A DNA stretch of 64,000 nt from Stenotrophomonas rhizophila (GTDB lineage Bacteria; Pseudomonadota; Gammaproteobacteria; Xanthomonadales; Xanthomonadaceae): the NCBI RefSeq assembly GCF_007667275.1, contig NZ_VDQT01000001.1, positions 1,248,318 through 1,312,317 on the forward strand. The letters run 5' to 3'. Below, piece by piece: positions 1 to 10,491 of the stretch; within the stretch, counting starts at the first letter, position 1, and each line of letters begins with the position of its first letter. Both the position numbers and the translations under genes were made by a program. Under the pieces are notes generated by a model. The model saw only the letters and a list, made by a program, of their open reading frames with translations, searched no databases and was not told where the DNA came from.

Positions 1-199
1 ATGCCAAGGTGGTCCGCGAAGAGCAGCGGACTAACAGTCCGCTCTACCGTCCGGCTGCGCCGTTGGCGCTATGCCAAGGTGGTCCGCGAAGAGCAGCGGA
101 CTAACAGTCCGCTCTACCGTCCGGCTGCGCCGTCGGCGCTATGCCAGGGTGGTCCGCGAAGAGCAGCGGACTGACAGTCCGCTCTACCGTCCGCTCTAC
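1..199 (-). repeat. 70-bp tandem repeats, each carrying an inverted SMAG/REP hairpin
   Basis: Two almost identical 70-bp units occupy 1-70 and 71-140 and differ at a single base near 133. A third, diverged copy starts at 141 and contains a short internal duplication of CCGCTCTAC. Each unit holds the palindrome AGCGGACT-AAC-AGTCCGCT followed by CTAC (25-47, 95-117, and 165-187 with loop GAC). Read on the minus strand this is GTAG plus a hairpin, the SMAG form. The array lies just past the murD2 stop codon and may continue left of the window. Confidence 0.85.
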
Positions 200-224
200 C
201 GGCGGCTGCGCCGTTGGCGAAACG

Positions 225-1614
225 TCAGGCGATCCCGATCCCCGGGATCGCGGTGATCTGGTCCGGATCGAACCCGGCCAGCTCGGCGAAATGGCGGCCG
301 CGGGCGACGTAATCGCGGTACGCCCCGAAACTGGGCGCGCCCGGCGACAGCAGCACCACCCCACCCTGCGCACCCAGCGCGCTGCAGGCCAGCCGCACCG
401 CCTCGTCCAGGTCACCCGCCGCGTGCAGCCCGAACCGCCCGGCGTCCGCCAGCGGCTGCAGCAACGCGTGGATGCGCGGTCCATTGGCGCCCATGGTGAC
501 GATCTCCACCGGCGGCACGTCATGCGCCATGTGGTCCACGAAATCGTGCCAGTCCAGGCCCCGGTCATGCCCGCCCACCAGCAGCGCGATGCGCTGGCCG
601 GCGAAGCAGTCCAGCGCCGCCAGGCTGGCGTGCGGCGTGGTGCTGATCGAATCGTTGACGAAGCGCAGCGCGCCCCGGCTGCCGAGGGTCTGCAGGCGGT
701 TGGGCAGCGGCCGGAAGTCCTGCACCGCCGGCGCCAGCGCGACGGCATCCAGCCCGAGGGCCTCGATCGCCGCCAGCACCGCGCACAGGTTGCCGCGGTT
801 GTGCCGACCCGGCAGCGGCGTGTTCGCGGTATCGAACACCTGCTGCTCGCCGCGATACACCCACTCGCCGCGCATGTGCCAGCCCTGCGGCTGGTTGAAC
901 CACACTACTTCGCTGTCCGGCAGCGACAGCGCGGCCAGGTGCGGGTCGGCCGCGTTGAGCACCGCGATACGCGGTGCCGCGCCGGTCACCAGCGCCAGCT
1001 TGTCCTCGATGTAGCGCGCTTCGCTGCCGTGCCAGTCCAGGTGTTCCGGGAACAGGTTCAGCACCACCGCCACCTGCGGGTGCGCGCCACTGCGCGCCAC
1101 CTCGCCGGTCTGGTAGCTGGACAGCTCCACCGCCCAGTACGCCGGCGCCGGTTGCGGGTCCAGCACCTCCAGCAGCGGCAGGCCGATGTTGCCCACCAGC
1201 CCGGTCCGCGCGCCCGAGGCGCGCAGCAGATGCGCCAGCAACGAGGTGGTGGTGCTCTTGCCCTTGGTGCCGGTCACGCAAACGGTGTCGCGCACGGTGC
1301 CCTGGTCATCGGCGTGTTCGGCGAACCACAACGACGTGCCGCCGATGATCTGCGTGCCCCGCGCGGCGGCGGCAACCGCGGCTTCCCCGTAGGGGCTGAT
1401 CCCCGGCGACTTGATCACCACCTCAAACGCGGCCAGGGATTCAGCGCTCACATCCGACCGCACCTGCAGCGCATTCCCCGCCTCGGCACGCGCAGCGGCG
1501 GCCTCGGCGTCGGGGCAGAACAGGGTCAGCTCCAGCGCGGGCAGGCGCTGGCGAAGGACGGCGAACGCCGCACGCCCCTCACGCCCCCAGCCCCACAGCG
1601 CTACGCGCCTGCCT

Positions 1615-1634
<20 letters not shown>
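225..1634 (-). CDS. murD2: UDP-N-acetylmuramoyl-L-alanine--L-glutamate ligase MurD2
   Basis: A 469-residue Mur ligase with an N-terminal Rossmann-like segment (ALWGWGREG, residues 12-20), the ATP-binding loop [10 protein letters not shown] at residues 121-130, and the central and C-terminal Mur ligase domains. In xanthomonads the MurD2 branch of MurD adds L-glutamate, not D-glutamate, to UDP-MurNAc-L-Ala, and MurL then epimerises that residue. The MurD2 call rests mainly on the partner: the start codon lies inside the 3' end of murL (about 20 bp overlap), so the two genes are co-transcribed and probably translationally coupled. The substrate form of glutamate cannot be read from the sequence alone. 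The gene ends just before the 70-bp repeat array, with no clear terminator. Confidence 0.88.
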
Positions 1635-2967
<1,333 letters not shown>

Positions 2968-3009
2968 GGGGTATCCGGTGAGGCAACAGGGGAAACCAGC
3001 GGCGCGCGC

Positions 3010-5613
3010 TCAGGGCACGTCATCGATGACGTCCTCGCGCGGCAACTCGCGCTGGTTGTAGGTATTGGCCATCACGTAGCCGTAGGCACCGGCATCGGCG
3101 ATCAGCATCACATCGTCCGGCGCGGTGGACACCGGCAGGCGGCGGCGCTTGCCGAACACGTCGCTGGATTCGCAGATCGGTCCGACCACGTCGAACAGGC
3201 CTTCGGCATACCCGCCCAGCCGGCTCAGGTTCTCGATGTCGTGCCAGGCGTCATACAGCGCCGGGCGCATCAGGCTGTTCATGCCCGCATCCAGGCCGAC
3301 CCGGCGCACGCCGTCCTTCTCCACCACCTGGGTGGCGGTGGTGAGCAGCACGCCGGATTCGGCCACCAGGTAGCGGCCGGGCTCGATCGCCAGGCGGAAC
3401 GCCGGGTGCACGGCCTTGACCTCGGCCAGGCCGACCGCCCACGCCTGCAGGTCGAACGGCTCGTCATCCGCGCTGTACGGAATGGGCAGGCCACCGCCGA
3501 TGTCGATGGTCTCCACGCTGCCGATCCGGCGCGCGAAGCCGGCCAGTTCGTCGCACATCAGGCGCCAGTGCTGCGCGGTTTCCACGCCGCTGCCCAGGTG
3601 AGCGTGCAGGCCCACCACGCGGGTGCCCAGTGCTTCGGCCAGGCGCACGAACTCGTCCACGCGCGCGATCGGCAGGCCGAACTTGGAGTCCTTGCCGCCG
3701 GTGCGGACCTTGGCGTGGTGGCCTTCGCCACGGCCCAGGTCCACGCGCAGCCACAGCTCGCGGTTGCGGAACAGCTCCGGCCAGCGCTGCAGCGCCTCCA
3801 CGTTGTCCACGGTCACGGTAACGCCCAGCGCGAACGCGGCTTCGTACTCGGTCCGCGGCGCGAAGCTGGGGGTGAACAGGACCCGCCGCGGCGACAGGGT
3901 CGGCAGCACGTTGAACACGTGCTTGAGCTCGCCGTGCGACACGCACTCCAGGCCGAAGCCTTCCTGCTCCAGCAGCTCCAGGATCGCCGGATGGCTGTTG
4001 GCCTTGATCGCGTAGTAGCGCTGGTCGATCGGCTTGATCGCGGCCAGCGCCCGCGCCCGCGCCCGCACCGTGGCCAGGTTGTACACGTACCGCGGCGTAC
4101 CGGCCTGGGCCAGGTGCAGCAGGTGCTCGCGCTGGCCCCGCCACCACGCGGTCTCGCGCGGGCGGATGGTGCCGGCGATCTCGCGCCAGCGCGGGCCGAA
4201 CACTTCGCCCTCTTCCACAGGCATGGCGCCGCTGTCGATCAGCTCGGCATGCAGGATCGGCAGCAGGCCGTCGGCGTCGGCTTCATCGATGACGAAGGTC
4301 AGGTTGAGGTCGTTGGACGACTGCGAAATCATGTGCACGCGCTCGCGCCCGAAGGTCGCCCACACGTCAGACAGCTTGTGCAGCAGCGAGCGCATGCCGC
4401 GCCCGACCAGGGTGATCGCCGCGCACGGCACGATGATCTTGACCTTGCAGATCTGCGACAGGTCGGCCGACAGCGCGGCCAGCACATCCGTGTTGACCAG
4501 GTTCTCGGACGGGTCCAGCGAGACGGTCACGTTGGTTTCGGCCGAACCGATCAGGTCCACCGACAGCCCATGCTTCTTGAACAGCCCGAACACGTCGGCC
4601 AGGAAGCCGACCTGCTGCCACATGCCGATGCCTTCCATCGACACCAGCACGATGCCGTTGCGGCGACTGATCGCCTTCACCCCGGGCACCGGTGCGGCAT
4701 TGCCGTCGATGCTGGTGCCCGGCAGCTCCGGGCGCTCGGTGTCCAGGATCGCCATCGGCACGCCGGCGTCGCGGCACGGCTTGATCGAGCGCGGGTGCAG
4801 CACCTTGGCGCCGGTGGTGGCGATTTCCTGCGCTTCGTAATAATCCAGGCGGGTCAGCAGGCGCGCATCGGGCACGTCCTTCGGGTTGGCGCTGAACATG
4901 CCCGGCACGTCGGTCCAGATTTCCACCCGGCTGGCGCCGAGCAGCGCGCCGAAGTACGCCGCCGAGGTATCCGAGCCGCCGCGGCCGAGGATCGCGGTGC
5001 CGCCGTCGGCATGCCGCGAGATGAAGCCCTGGGTGATCAGCATGCGGGTCGGCTGCGCGCGGAAGCCAGCAGCCCACTCGTCGTCCGAACGCCACTGGCA
5101 GTTCACCGACAGCCGCTGCGACCAGTCGCTCTGGTTCGGCTGCGGCGGCAGCGCCTGCAGCCACTCACGGGCGTCCATCCAGCCGAAATCCAGGCCGCTG
5201 GCGCGCAGGTAGGCCGCGCCGATGGTGGAGGACAGCAGTTCGCCCTGGCCCAGCACGTCGGCCTGCCATTCCAGCGGGCGGGCGGCGGCGCGCGGGTCAT
5301 CCAGCAGGCCCTGCAGCGCGGCCAGGCGCACATCCAGCGCGCTGGCGTCCAGCTCGAGCTCGGCCAGGAATTCGCGGTGGCGGGCCACGAGTGCATCCAC
5401 GCGGGTGCGGCTGTCGGCGGCGCCATCGGCGATCGCGGTCAATTCATTGGTGACCCCGGACAGGGCCGACACCACCACCAGCACGCGCGCGCCGGTTTCT
5501 TCCGCACGTTTTTTCGCCAGCTTCCCGATCGTGTCCCAGCGGTGACGACGCGACACGGAGGTGCCGCCGAACTTCAGTACGATCCAGCGATCGACAAGGG
5601 GGGAAGCTGACAT
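3010..5613 (-). CDS. lysAC: Bifunctional aspartate kinase / diaminopimelate decarboxylase
   Basis: An 867-residue fusion that joins the first and last enzymes of the lysine pathway. The N-terminal aspartokinase half begins with VLKFGGTSVS and ends in ACT-like regulatory repeats (VSMEGIGMW, ITLVGRGM). The C-terminal half is a PLP-dependent alanine-racemase-fold decarboxylase with the Schiff-base lysine in YAIKAN (Lys537), HLGSGVE, the EPGRYLVAESG motif and CESSDVFG. The inner ATG at 5613 was chosen because the kinase homology begins about 10 residues later; an upstream ATG at 5655 would add 14 residues unlike the family. Covalent fusion puts feedback-regulated entry and the lysine-forming exit on one chain. 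It is first in a likely operon with murL and murD2, both in cell-wall precursor supply. Confidence 0.93.
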   Translation of the reverse strand: MSASPLVDRWIVLKFGGTSVSRRHRWDTIGKLAKKRAEETGARVLVVVSALSGVTNELTAIADGAADSRTRVDALVARHREFLAELELDASALDVRLAALQGLLDDPRAAARPLEWQADVLGQGELLSSTIGAAYLRASGLDFGWMDAREWLQALPPQPNQSDWSQRLSVNCQWRSDDEWAAGFRAQPTRMLITQGFISRHADGGTAILGRGGSDTSAAYFGALLGASRVEIWTDVPGMFSANPKDVPDARLLTRLDYYEAQEIATTGAKVLHPRSIKPCRDAGVPMAILDTERPELPGTSIDGNAAPVPGVKAISRRNGIVLVSMEGIGMWQQVGFLADVFGLFKKHGLSVDLIGSAETNVTVSLDPSENLVNTDVLAALSADLSQICKVKIIVPCAAITLVGRGMRSLLHKLSDVWATFGRERVHMISQSSNDLNLTFVIDEADADGLLPILHAELIDSGAMPVEEGEVFGPRWREIAGTIRPRETAWWRGQREHLLHLAQAGTPRYVYNLATVRARARALAAIKPIDQRYYAIKANSHPAILELLEQEGFGLECVSHGELKHVFNVLPTLSPRRVLFTPSFAPRTEYEAAFALGVTVTVDNVEALQRWPELFRNRELWLRVDLGRGEGHHAKVRTGGKDSKFGLPIARVDEFVRLAEALGTRVVGLHAHLGSGVETAQHWRLMCDELAGFARRIGSVETIDIGGGLPIPYSADDEPFDLQAWAVGLAEVKAVHPAFRLAIEPGRYLVAESGVLLTTATQVVEKDGVRRVGLDAGMNSLMRPALYDAWHDIENLSRLGGYAEGLFDVVGPICESSDVFGKRRRLPVSTAPDDVMLIADAGAYGYVMANTYNQRELPREDVIDDVP

Positions 5614-5787
5614 GGAGGTAGGAATGGGTAGGTAGTGGGGGGATCGATCCGGCATGCCGGGCCGAACCTCTGATTCTATGCCAAGCCCGGCCCCGGCAGG
5701 GCCTGCGCGGCGGCATCGGCCGCTCGCCCCGGACCCGGCCGCGCGGGCTTGTTAAGCTGCCCGACCGTTCCGCCTGACCGACCTGCC

Positions 5788-6663
5788 ATGACTGCCCGCC
5801 GATTCCTCCAGCTTGACGTGTTCTCCCCCTACCCCGGCGCCGGCAACCCGCTGGCCGTGGTGCTGGACGCGGAGGACCTGGACGATGCGCGCATGCAGGC
5901 GATCGCGCGCTGGACCCGGCTGCCGGAAACCACCTTCGTGTTCGCACCGCAGGCGGCGGGCGCCAGCTACCGCATCCGCATGTTCAGCCCGCAGAAGGAA
6001 GTTCCGTTCGCCGGCCACCCCAGCGTGGGCACCGCCCATGCGGTGCTGGAGGCGGGCCTGGCCGCGCCGGTGGACGGTCTCCTGGTCCAGGACGGCATCG
6101 CCGGCGCGCTGCCGCTGCGGGTGGTGGGTGAAGGCGCCGCGCGCAGCATCGCCATCCGTACCCCGCGCGCGGCGGTGGCCGAAGTGACCACCGCCGATGA
6201 TCCGCGCCTGAAGGTTGCGCTGGCCGGATGGGCGCTGGGCGAACTGCCGCCTGCCCGCATGTCCGGCGGACGCAGCTGGTGGGTGGTGGAACTGACCGAT
6301 GAAGCCACGTTGCGCGCGCTGTCGCCGGACTGGGATGCCATCGCCGCCTTGGCGGAAAGCACCGACAGCATGGGCGTATTCGCATACGCGCGAGGCGCGG
6401 GGCCGGGCTACGACCTGGCCGCCCGCGCGTTCGTCGGCAATGGGCGGCGCTTCGAAGATGCTGCCTCAGGCGCTGCCAACGCCGTGCTGGCGGCCTGGCT
6501 GGACAGCCGCGATGCGCTGCCGGGCCGGGACGGCAGTTACGTGGTCAGCCAAGGGCGGGAGGTGGGGCACGATGCGCGCCTCACCCTGCACGTGGATGCC
6601 GAAGGAGACGTCTGGTCCGGCGGCCAGGTGCAGACCGTGATCCAGGGAACGATCGCCTGGTAG
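5788..6663 (+). CDS. PhzF family isomerase-like protein
   Basis: 291 residues. The N-terminus (FLQLDVFSPYPGAGNPLAVV), LPETTFVF, EVPFAGHPSVGTAH and the later ASGAANA block are the hallmarks of the PhzF/diaminopimelate-epimerase-fold family. PhzF itself isomerises DHHA in phenazine synthesis, but most bacterial homologues have unknown substrates and there are no phenazine genes here, so no pathway is assigned. The ATG at 5788 is used; the open frame reaches further upstream but lacks family similarity. The final TAG is part of the GTAG head of the SMAG repeat at 6660, so the repeat supplies the stop codon. Confidence 0.85.
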   Translation: MTARRFLQLDVFSPYPGAGNPLAVVLDAEDLDDARMQAIARWTRLPETTFVFAPQAAGASYRIRMFSPQKEVPFAGHPSVGTAHAVLEAGLAAPVDGLLVQDGIAGALPLRVVGEGAARSIAIRTPRAAVAEVTTADDPRLKVALAGWALGELPPARMSGGRSWWVVELTDEATLRALSPDWDAIAALAESTDSMGVFAYARGAGPGYDLAARAFVGNGRRFEDAASGAANAVLAAWLDSRDALPGRDGSYVVSQGREVGHDARLTLHVDAEGDVWSGGQVQTVIQGTIAW

Positions 6664-6728
6664 AGCCACGCCCTGCGTGGCTGCTTTTCTTTCTGCACCG
6701 TGCTCAGCCACGCAGGGCGTGGCTCTAC
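6660..6728. repeat. SMAG inverted dimer between convergent genes
   Basis: GTAGAGCCACGCCCTGCGTGGCT (a 23-bp unit) at 6660-6682 is mirrored at 6706-6728, so two GTAG-headed hairpins face each other across a T-rich spacer. It lies between convergent PhzF and osmC and could end transcription from both sides. The first GTAG contains the PhzF stop codon. Confidence 0.85.
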
Positions 6729-6765
6729 GCAGGGGGCCGGGTCGCCCGCCCCCTTGCGGTTCGGC

Positions 6766-7200
6766 TCAGGATGCCAGCTCGGCCTCCAGGCTGATCGGTA
6801 CCGCGCTCAGCGCTTTGGATACCGGGCAGTTCTGCTTGGCATCATCGGCAATGGCGCGGAACTGGGTCGCGTCGATGTTAGGGACCACCGCTTTGACCTT
6901 GAGCGTGATCTGCGACAGCTGCGGGCCACCTTCCATCGACAGGTCGACCTTCGCTTCGGTGTCCAGCGAGGTAGGCACGAAACCGGCCTCGGTGAGCTTG
7001 GCCGACAGCGCCATGGTGAAGCAGCCGGCGTGCGCGGCGGCGATCAGCTCTTCCGGGTTGGTGCCCTTTTCATCGCCGAAGCGGCTGCTGAAGGCATAGC
7101 GGGTCTTGTCCAGCAGGCCACTCTGCGGCGTGCTGAGTTGTCCCTTGCCTGTCTTGAGGTCACCTTCCCAGTGCGCGGTGGCATGACGCGAAATGCCCAT
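6766..7200 (-). CDS. osmC: OsmC family peroxiredoxin (organic hydroperoxide reductase)
   Basis: 144 residues, the normal OsmC length. The two redox cysteines are Cys60 (AAAHAGCF) and Cys125 (KQNCPVSK), with Arg40 and Glu51 positioned as in the catalytic site of E. coli OsmC. The protein detoxifies organic hydroperoxides using reduced lipoylated protein or thiols in the cytoplasm. The N-terminus, MGISRHATAHWEGDLKTGKG, matches the OsmC rather than the Ohr subgroup. It is a single gene, with the SMAG dimer behind it and a long spacer in front; no regulator is adjacent. Confidence 0.93.
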   Translation of the reverse strand: MGISRHATAHWEGDLKTGKGQLSTPQSGLLDKTRYAFSSRFGDEKGTNPEELIAAAHAGCFTMALSAKLTEAGFVPTSLDTEAKVDLSMEGGPQLSQITLKVKAVVPNIDATQFRAIADDAKQNCPVSKALSAVPISLEAELAS

Positions 7201-7583
7201 CGGTTTTTCCTTTGTGGGTGAATGGCAGCACCAGCGTAGACCGGCTGGCGTTAGCGCCGTGTCTGGCCGCGCCCGGCTGCGGCTACCGGTCGCACCCCAG
7301 CGGCCGGGCCCTCACGGCGTTCGCGCGAGGCAGCGCGCAAAGCGCTGTTTCCAAGGCGTTTCGTGCCCCGGCAGGCGTGCCACGCACGCCGCGCTGCCCG
7401 GTTCGGGCCACGCCCCGACACCCATTTTTCGGGCATGTCCTGATGCACTGCGGTAACCATGAATGCAGAAAAGCCGAATATTTATGCGTTAGCCTATTGG
7501 CGGCGCCGCATTGTTGCCCTACATTTCGCTTGCCGATGGGTTCGGCGCGACCACCCAACCAACCGATCACGGAACAGGAAACC
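7201..7583. other. Intergenic spacer between divergent osmC and the HU-type gene
   Basis: About 380 bp with no convincing gene; the reading frames crossing it are low-complexity shadows. The right part (about 7450-7530) is clearly more AT-rich than its surroundings and is the probable place for the promoter of the HU-type gene, but no pair of -35/-10 boxes stands out. No riboswitch or RNA gene was recognised. Confidence 0.5.
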
Positions 7584-7982
7584 ATGGCAAAGACCGCTAA
7601 GAAGGCTGCCCCGAAGAAGGCAGTGAAGAAAGTCGCTACGAAGGCCGCCGCCAAGCCGGCAGCTCCGAAGCCGATCAAGGAAGTGCTGACCAAGTCCGGC
7701 CTGGTTGCACACATCGTCGAAGCCTCTGGCGTTGTCGCCAAGGACGTCCGCGCGGTGCTGGCCTCGCTGGAAACCGCCGTGGCCTCCTCGGTGCACAAGA
7801 AGGGCGCAGGCAGCTTCACCCTTCCGGGCCTGCTGAAGATCACCACCGTCAGCGTTGCGGCCAAGCCGAAGCGCAAGGGCATCAACCCGTTCACCAAGGA
7901 AGAGCAGTGGTTCGCTGCCAAGCCGGCCACCACCAAGCTGAAGGTGCGTCCGCTCAAGAAGCTCAAGGACGCCGCGCTGTAA
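7584..7982 (+). CDS. HU-family DNA-binding protein with a Lys/Ala/Pro-rich N-terminal tail
   Basis: 132 residues. Residues 1-33 form a basic low-complexity tail (repeats of AKKA, PKKA, KKVA, KAAA) like histone H1 C-tails. Residues 34-130 hold an HU/IHF-type fold: helices with LVAHIVEASG and LASLETAVAS, then GAGSFTLPGLLKI and the basic arm with GINPFTKEEQWF. Such proteins coat and bend DNA in the nucleoid. The ATG at 7584 follows GGAACAGGAAACC, a usable ribosome site. A strong terminator follows at once, so this is a monocistronic and probably highly expressed gene. The tail has many lysines that could be modified; a SET-domain methyltransferase gene lies 2.5 kb away. Confidence 0.9.
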   Translation: MAKTAKKAAPKKAVKKVATKAAAKPAAPKPIKEVLTKSGLVAHIVEASGVVAKDVRAVLASLETAVASSVHKKGAGSFTLPGLLKITTVSVAAKPKRKGINPFTKEEQWFAAKPATTKLKVRPLKKLKDAAL

Positions 7983-8007
7983 TCAGCGCGCTTCCTGCAG
8001 CACCCGG

Positions 8008-8040
8008 ACGGGACGGCTTTGGCCGTCCCGTTCTTTTTTT
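8008..8040 (+). terminator. Rho-independent terminator of the HU-type gene
   Basis: A perfect 10-bp stem, ACGGGACGGC / GCCGTCCCGT (8008-8017 with 8022-8031), with loop TTTG, is followed by TCTTTTTTT. It starts 25 bp after the stop codon. Confidence 0.95.
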
Positions 8041-8242
8041 GGGCCATCACGGCGCCGCGAAACACAGCGTTTCCAAAGGCCGCCCCCGCGCAGCTGGCGC
8101 GCGCAGACCCAGCCGCCACGGCCTCCGCGCCGCCCTGCAGCGTGGACGGAACGCACAAGGTGGAACACTGCGTGCGGCGGCGCCTGTCGCCCGGCACCCG
8201 TGCCGCGCCTATGGTGGGTCCATCCCCCCACAGTGCACCGCC

Positions 8243-8551
8243 ATGGCCAGCCCCTCGCAACGCTATCGCATCACCGTTACCCCGATCGAGAAGGACGGGC
8301 TGCAGTGCAGCGGACGCTGCACGATCGAACTGGAACACCGCGCCCAGCAGGACTGGATGCGGCTGCTGGAAGTGGCCCGCCGCCAGACCGGGCTCAGCGG
8401 TGATGAACGCGCCGCTGCCATCGTCGCCACCCAGTTGCTGCTCGACCTGGCGCAGCGCTACGCGGACCAGCCCAGCCACCCGCTGACCGCGCTGCAGCCG
8501 CAGCTGGACCAGGTACTGGCCGCACTGGACGGGATCCAGCGCGCGCCCTGA
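8243..8551 (+). CDS. DUF3861 domain protein
   Basis: A small soluble protein of 102 residues starting MASPSQRYRITVTP. The RYRITV start, the ELEHRAQQDWMRLLEVAR segment and the final helix (LTALQPQLDQVLAAL) fit the DUF3861 family, whose members have no known function. There is no signal peptide or membrane segment. The ATG at 8243 is the only sensible start because the upstream extension of the frame runs into the preceding terminator. It probably forms a short run with the lipoprotein gene 40 bp downstream, but no shared role is evident. Confidence 0.72.
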   Translation: MASPSQRYRITVTPIEKDGLQCSGRCTIELEHRAQQDWMRLLEVARRQTGLSGDERAAAIVATQLLLDLAQRYADQPSHPLTALQPQLDQVLAALDGIQRAP

Positions 8552-8591
8552 AGCGCCGCTACACTCTGCCCTTCTCCGGGGAGAGTGCGCC

Positions 8592-9125
8592 ATGCGTCGA
8601 GTCGTAATGCTGTTGCCACTGTTGTTCGGCGGATGCTCCTGCCAACCCGATCCGGTCGAGGGCAGCGCGTCCACCGGGAAAGCCGCCGACACCGCCGTGC
8701 TGCCCGACGCCGACGCCCCTGCCGCTTCCGAACCCGAAACGGCCACGCCGGTTGCAGCGACGCCGGGCGCGGTCGCGCCCGGCGCGGCCGACGAAGGCGC
8801 CACCGTGCGCAGGTACATGTATGCCCTGCCTGGCAGCGACCGCAGCGCTTCCGACGCGTACTGGAGCGGCGGCCGCACCGGGGCCCGCCCCGACGATGCC
8901 GTGCTGCGCGACATCCCCGACCTGCGCAACCTGCGCGTGGACACCGGCAGCCCGATCGCCCGCGACACCGCCCAGCCTTCGCGCCTGCGTGAAGTGCCGG
9001 TGCGGGTCCGCGCCACCACCGGCACCGGAACCTTCATCTTCGAGGGCTGGTACCGGCTGCAGCCGCGCCCGGACGGGAGCGGCTGGGAAATCCACAGCGC
9101 CTCGCTGCAGCCCGTGCTGCGGTGA
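8592..9125 (+). CDS. Predicted lipoprotein of unknown function
   Basis: 177 residues. The N-terminus MRRVVMLLPLLFGGCSC is a short signal peptide ending in a lipobox (LFGGC), predicting lipid attachment at Cys15. Residues 20-70 are an Ala/Pro/Thr/Glu-rich linker; the rest is a small folded domain ending in WEIHSASLQPVLR. GGGGAGAG lies about 7 bp before the ATG. The start of the domain (VRRYMYALPGSDRSASDAYW) was not recognised as any named family, so only the envelope location can be stated. Confidence 0.75.
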   Translation: MRRVVMLLPLLFGGCSCQPDPVEGSASTGKAADTAVLPDADAPAASEPETATPVAATPGAVAPGAADEGATVRRYMYALPGSDRSASDAYWSGGRTGARPDDAVLRDIPDLRNLRVDTGSPIARDTAQPSRLREVPVRVRATTGTGTFIFEGWYRLQPRPDGSGWEIHSASLQPVLR

Positions 9126-9213
9126 CCGCGCAGGCACGCGACGGCGCCCATGAAGCGCCGATTCAGCCCAACGCGCTATGGTGTCGACGTCTTCCTCCAA
9201 CGCGCCTTCGCCC

Positions 9214-9810
9214 ATGAAGCTACGCCCCCTGCTCACCCGCCTTGCCGCCTGCACCGTTCTCGTCGCCGCCGCCGTCGGCGCCCAGGCGGCCCCCAGCATT
9301 TCCGGTCGCGAACTGTCGGTGGGCGCGAGCGACGTCCAGCAGTACCTGGACACCAGCTTCCCGCGCACCCAGGACGCGCTCGGCGGCCTGATCGCCATGA
9401 CCATGAGCCACCCGAAGCTGACCCTGCCACAGGGCAACCGGCTGGACCTGGGCTTCGATGTCGCGCTGGCCACGGCCGGCAGCGCACCGGCACCGTTGGG
9501 CAAAGTCAAACTGAGCAGCGGCCTGCGCTACGACGCCCAGACCCAGGGCTTCCACCTGGACCAGCCGACCGTGGACGACTTCACGCCGGTCAACAACGGT
9601 GGCCGGCTCGATTCGCGCACCCGCGAACTGCTCAACGCCTTCCTGGTCGACTACGCCCGGCGCGAGCCGATCTACAAGATCGACCCGACCGTAGGCGCCA
9701 TGCTCGGCGCACTGCAGGTGCAGTCCGCCCAGGTGCAGAACGGCAAGCTGGTCGTAACCTTCAACCAGGACCTCGGCAGCCTCGTCCCCGCCGGCGTCCT
9801 CGGCCGGTAG
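9214..9810 (+). CDS. DUF1439 family envelope protein (YceB-like)
   Basis: 198 residues from the ATG at 9214: MKLRPLLTRLAACTVLVAAA is a signal peptide ending at AQA. The mature part is a beta-rich domain of the DUF1439/YceB type, with a repeated pattern of long strands (KLTLPQGNRLDLGFDVAL, GKLVVTFNQDLG). E. coli YceB is a lipoprotein, whereas this copy has no lipobox cysteine and so may be periplasmic. An upstream start at 9178 would add a non-signal extension and is less likely. The last codons are CGG TAG, and the TAG is the head of the SMAG repeat at 9807. Confidence 0.75.
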   Translation: MKLRPLLTRLAACTVLVAAAVGAQAAPSISGRELSVGASDVQQYLDTSFPRTQDALGGLIAMTMSHPKLTLPQGNRLDLGFDVALATAGSAPAPLGKVKLSSGLRYDAQTQGFHLDQPTVDDFTPVNNGGRLDSRTRELLNAFLVDYARREPIYKIDPTVGAMLGALQVQSAQVQNGKLVVTFNQDLGSLVPAGVLGR

Positions 9811-9854
9811 AGCCGCGCTCTGCCCGGCTGGTAGAGCCGGGCTCTGCCCGGCTC
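9807..9854 (+). repeat. Two tandem SMAG repeats (24-bp period)
   Basis: Two direct copies of a GTAGAGCCGsGCTCTGCCCGGCT-like unit start at 9807 and 9831. The first GTAG contains the stop codon of the preceding gene. The pair lies between convergent genes. Confidence 0.85.
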
Positions 9855-9865
9855 CACCACCACGA

Positions 9866-10408
9866 TCACGCCACCAGTGCCTTCGCCACGGCCTCGGAAA
9901 ACGCCGGAATATCATCCGGCTTGCGGCTGGTGATCACCCCGTCGTCCACCACCACTTCCGCATCGGTCCACTGCGCGCCCGCATTACCGAGATCGCTTTT
10001 CAGCGACGGCCACGAGGTCAGCTTGCGGCCCTTGGCCAGGCCGGATTCCACCAACAGCCACGGGCCATGGCAGATCGCCGCCACCGGCTTCCCATCGGCC
10101 GCGAACGCCTTGATGAACTCCACCGCCGGCGCCTGGGTGCGCAGCTGATCGGGGTTGATCACCCCACCCGGCAGCACCAGTGCGTCGAAGCTGCCGGCGT
10201 CGGCGCCCTCCAACGGCTGGTCGACCGGAACGCTTTCACCCCAGTCCTTGTCCTTCCAGCCGCGGATTTTTCCGGCATTACCCGGCGCGACGACCGACAC
10301 CTTCGCGCCCCAGGACTCCAGCAGCCGCTTCGGCTCCTGCAGCTCGGACTGTTCAAAGCCATCGGTCGCGAGGATGGCGACGCGCTTGCCGTTCAGATCA
10401 TGTGCCAT
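9866..10408 (-). CDS. PfpI/DJ-1 family glyoxalase-type protein (YhbO/YajL-like)
   Basis: 180 residues, typical of PfpI-type proteins. The nucleophile elbow is AAICHGPW with Cys113 followed by His114; Glu19 in DGFEQSE completes the usual pocket. LVLPGGVINPDQLR is the other family signature. Relatives are reported as glyoxalases or deglycases that protect against reactive carbonyls, or as peptidases; the sequence does not decide between these. Single gene on the minus strand. Confidence 0.88.
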   Translation of the reverse strand: MAHDLNGKRVAILATDGFEQSELQEPKRLLESWGAKVSVVAPGNAGKIRGWKDKDWGESVPVDQPLEGADAGSFDALVLPGGVINPDQLRTQAPAVEFIKAFAADGKPVAAICHGPWLLVESGLAKGRKLTSWPSLKSDLGNAGAQWTDAEVVVDDGVITSRKPDDIPAFSEAVAKALVA

Positions 10409-10491
10409 GTGGGGGCTCCTTCGAAAAGTGAGCCCTTACCATGCAGGTCCGCGCATTGGCGGAGGGTGACCGCGATGTCGACGTCGCGTTC

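Noticed and set aside
71..256. 61-codon frame over the first repeats
   Set aside because: It is Arg-rich and made of the 70-bp repeat; no support as a gene.
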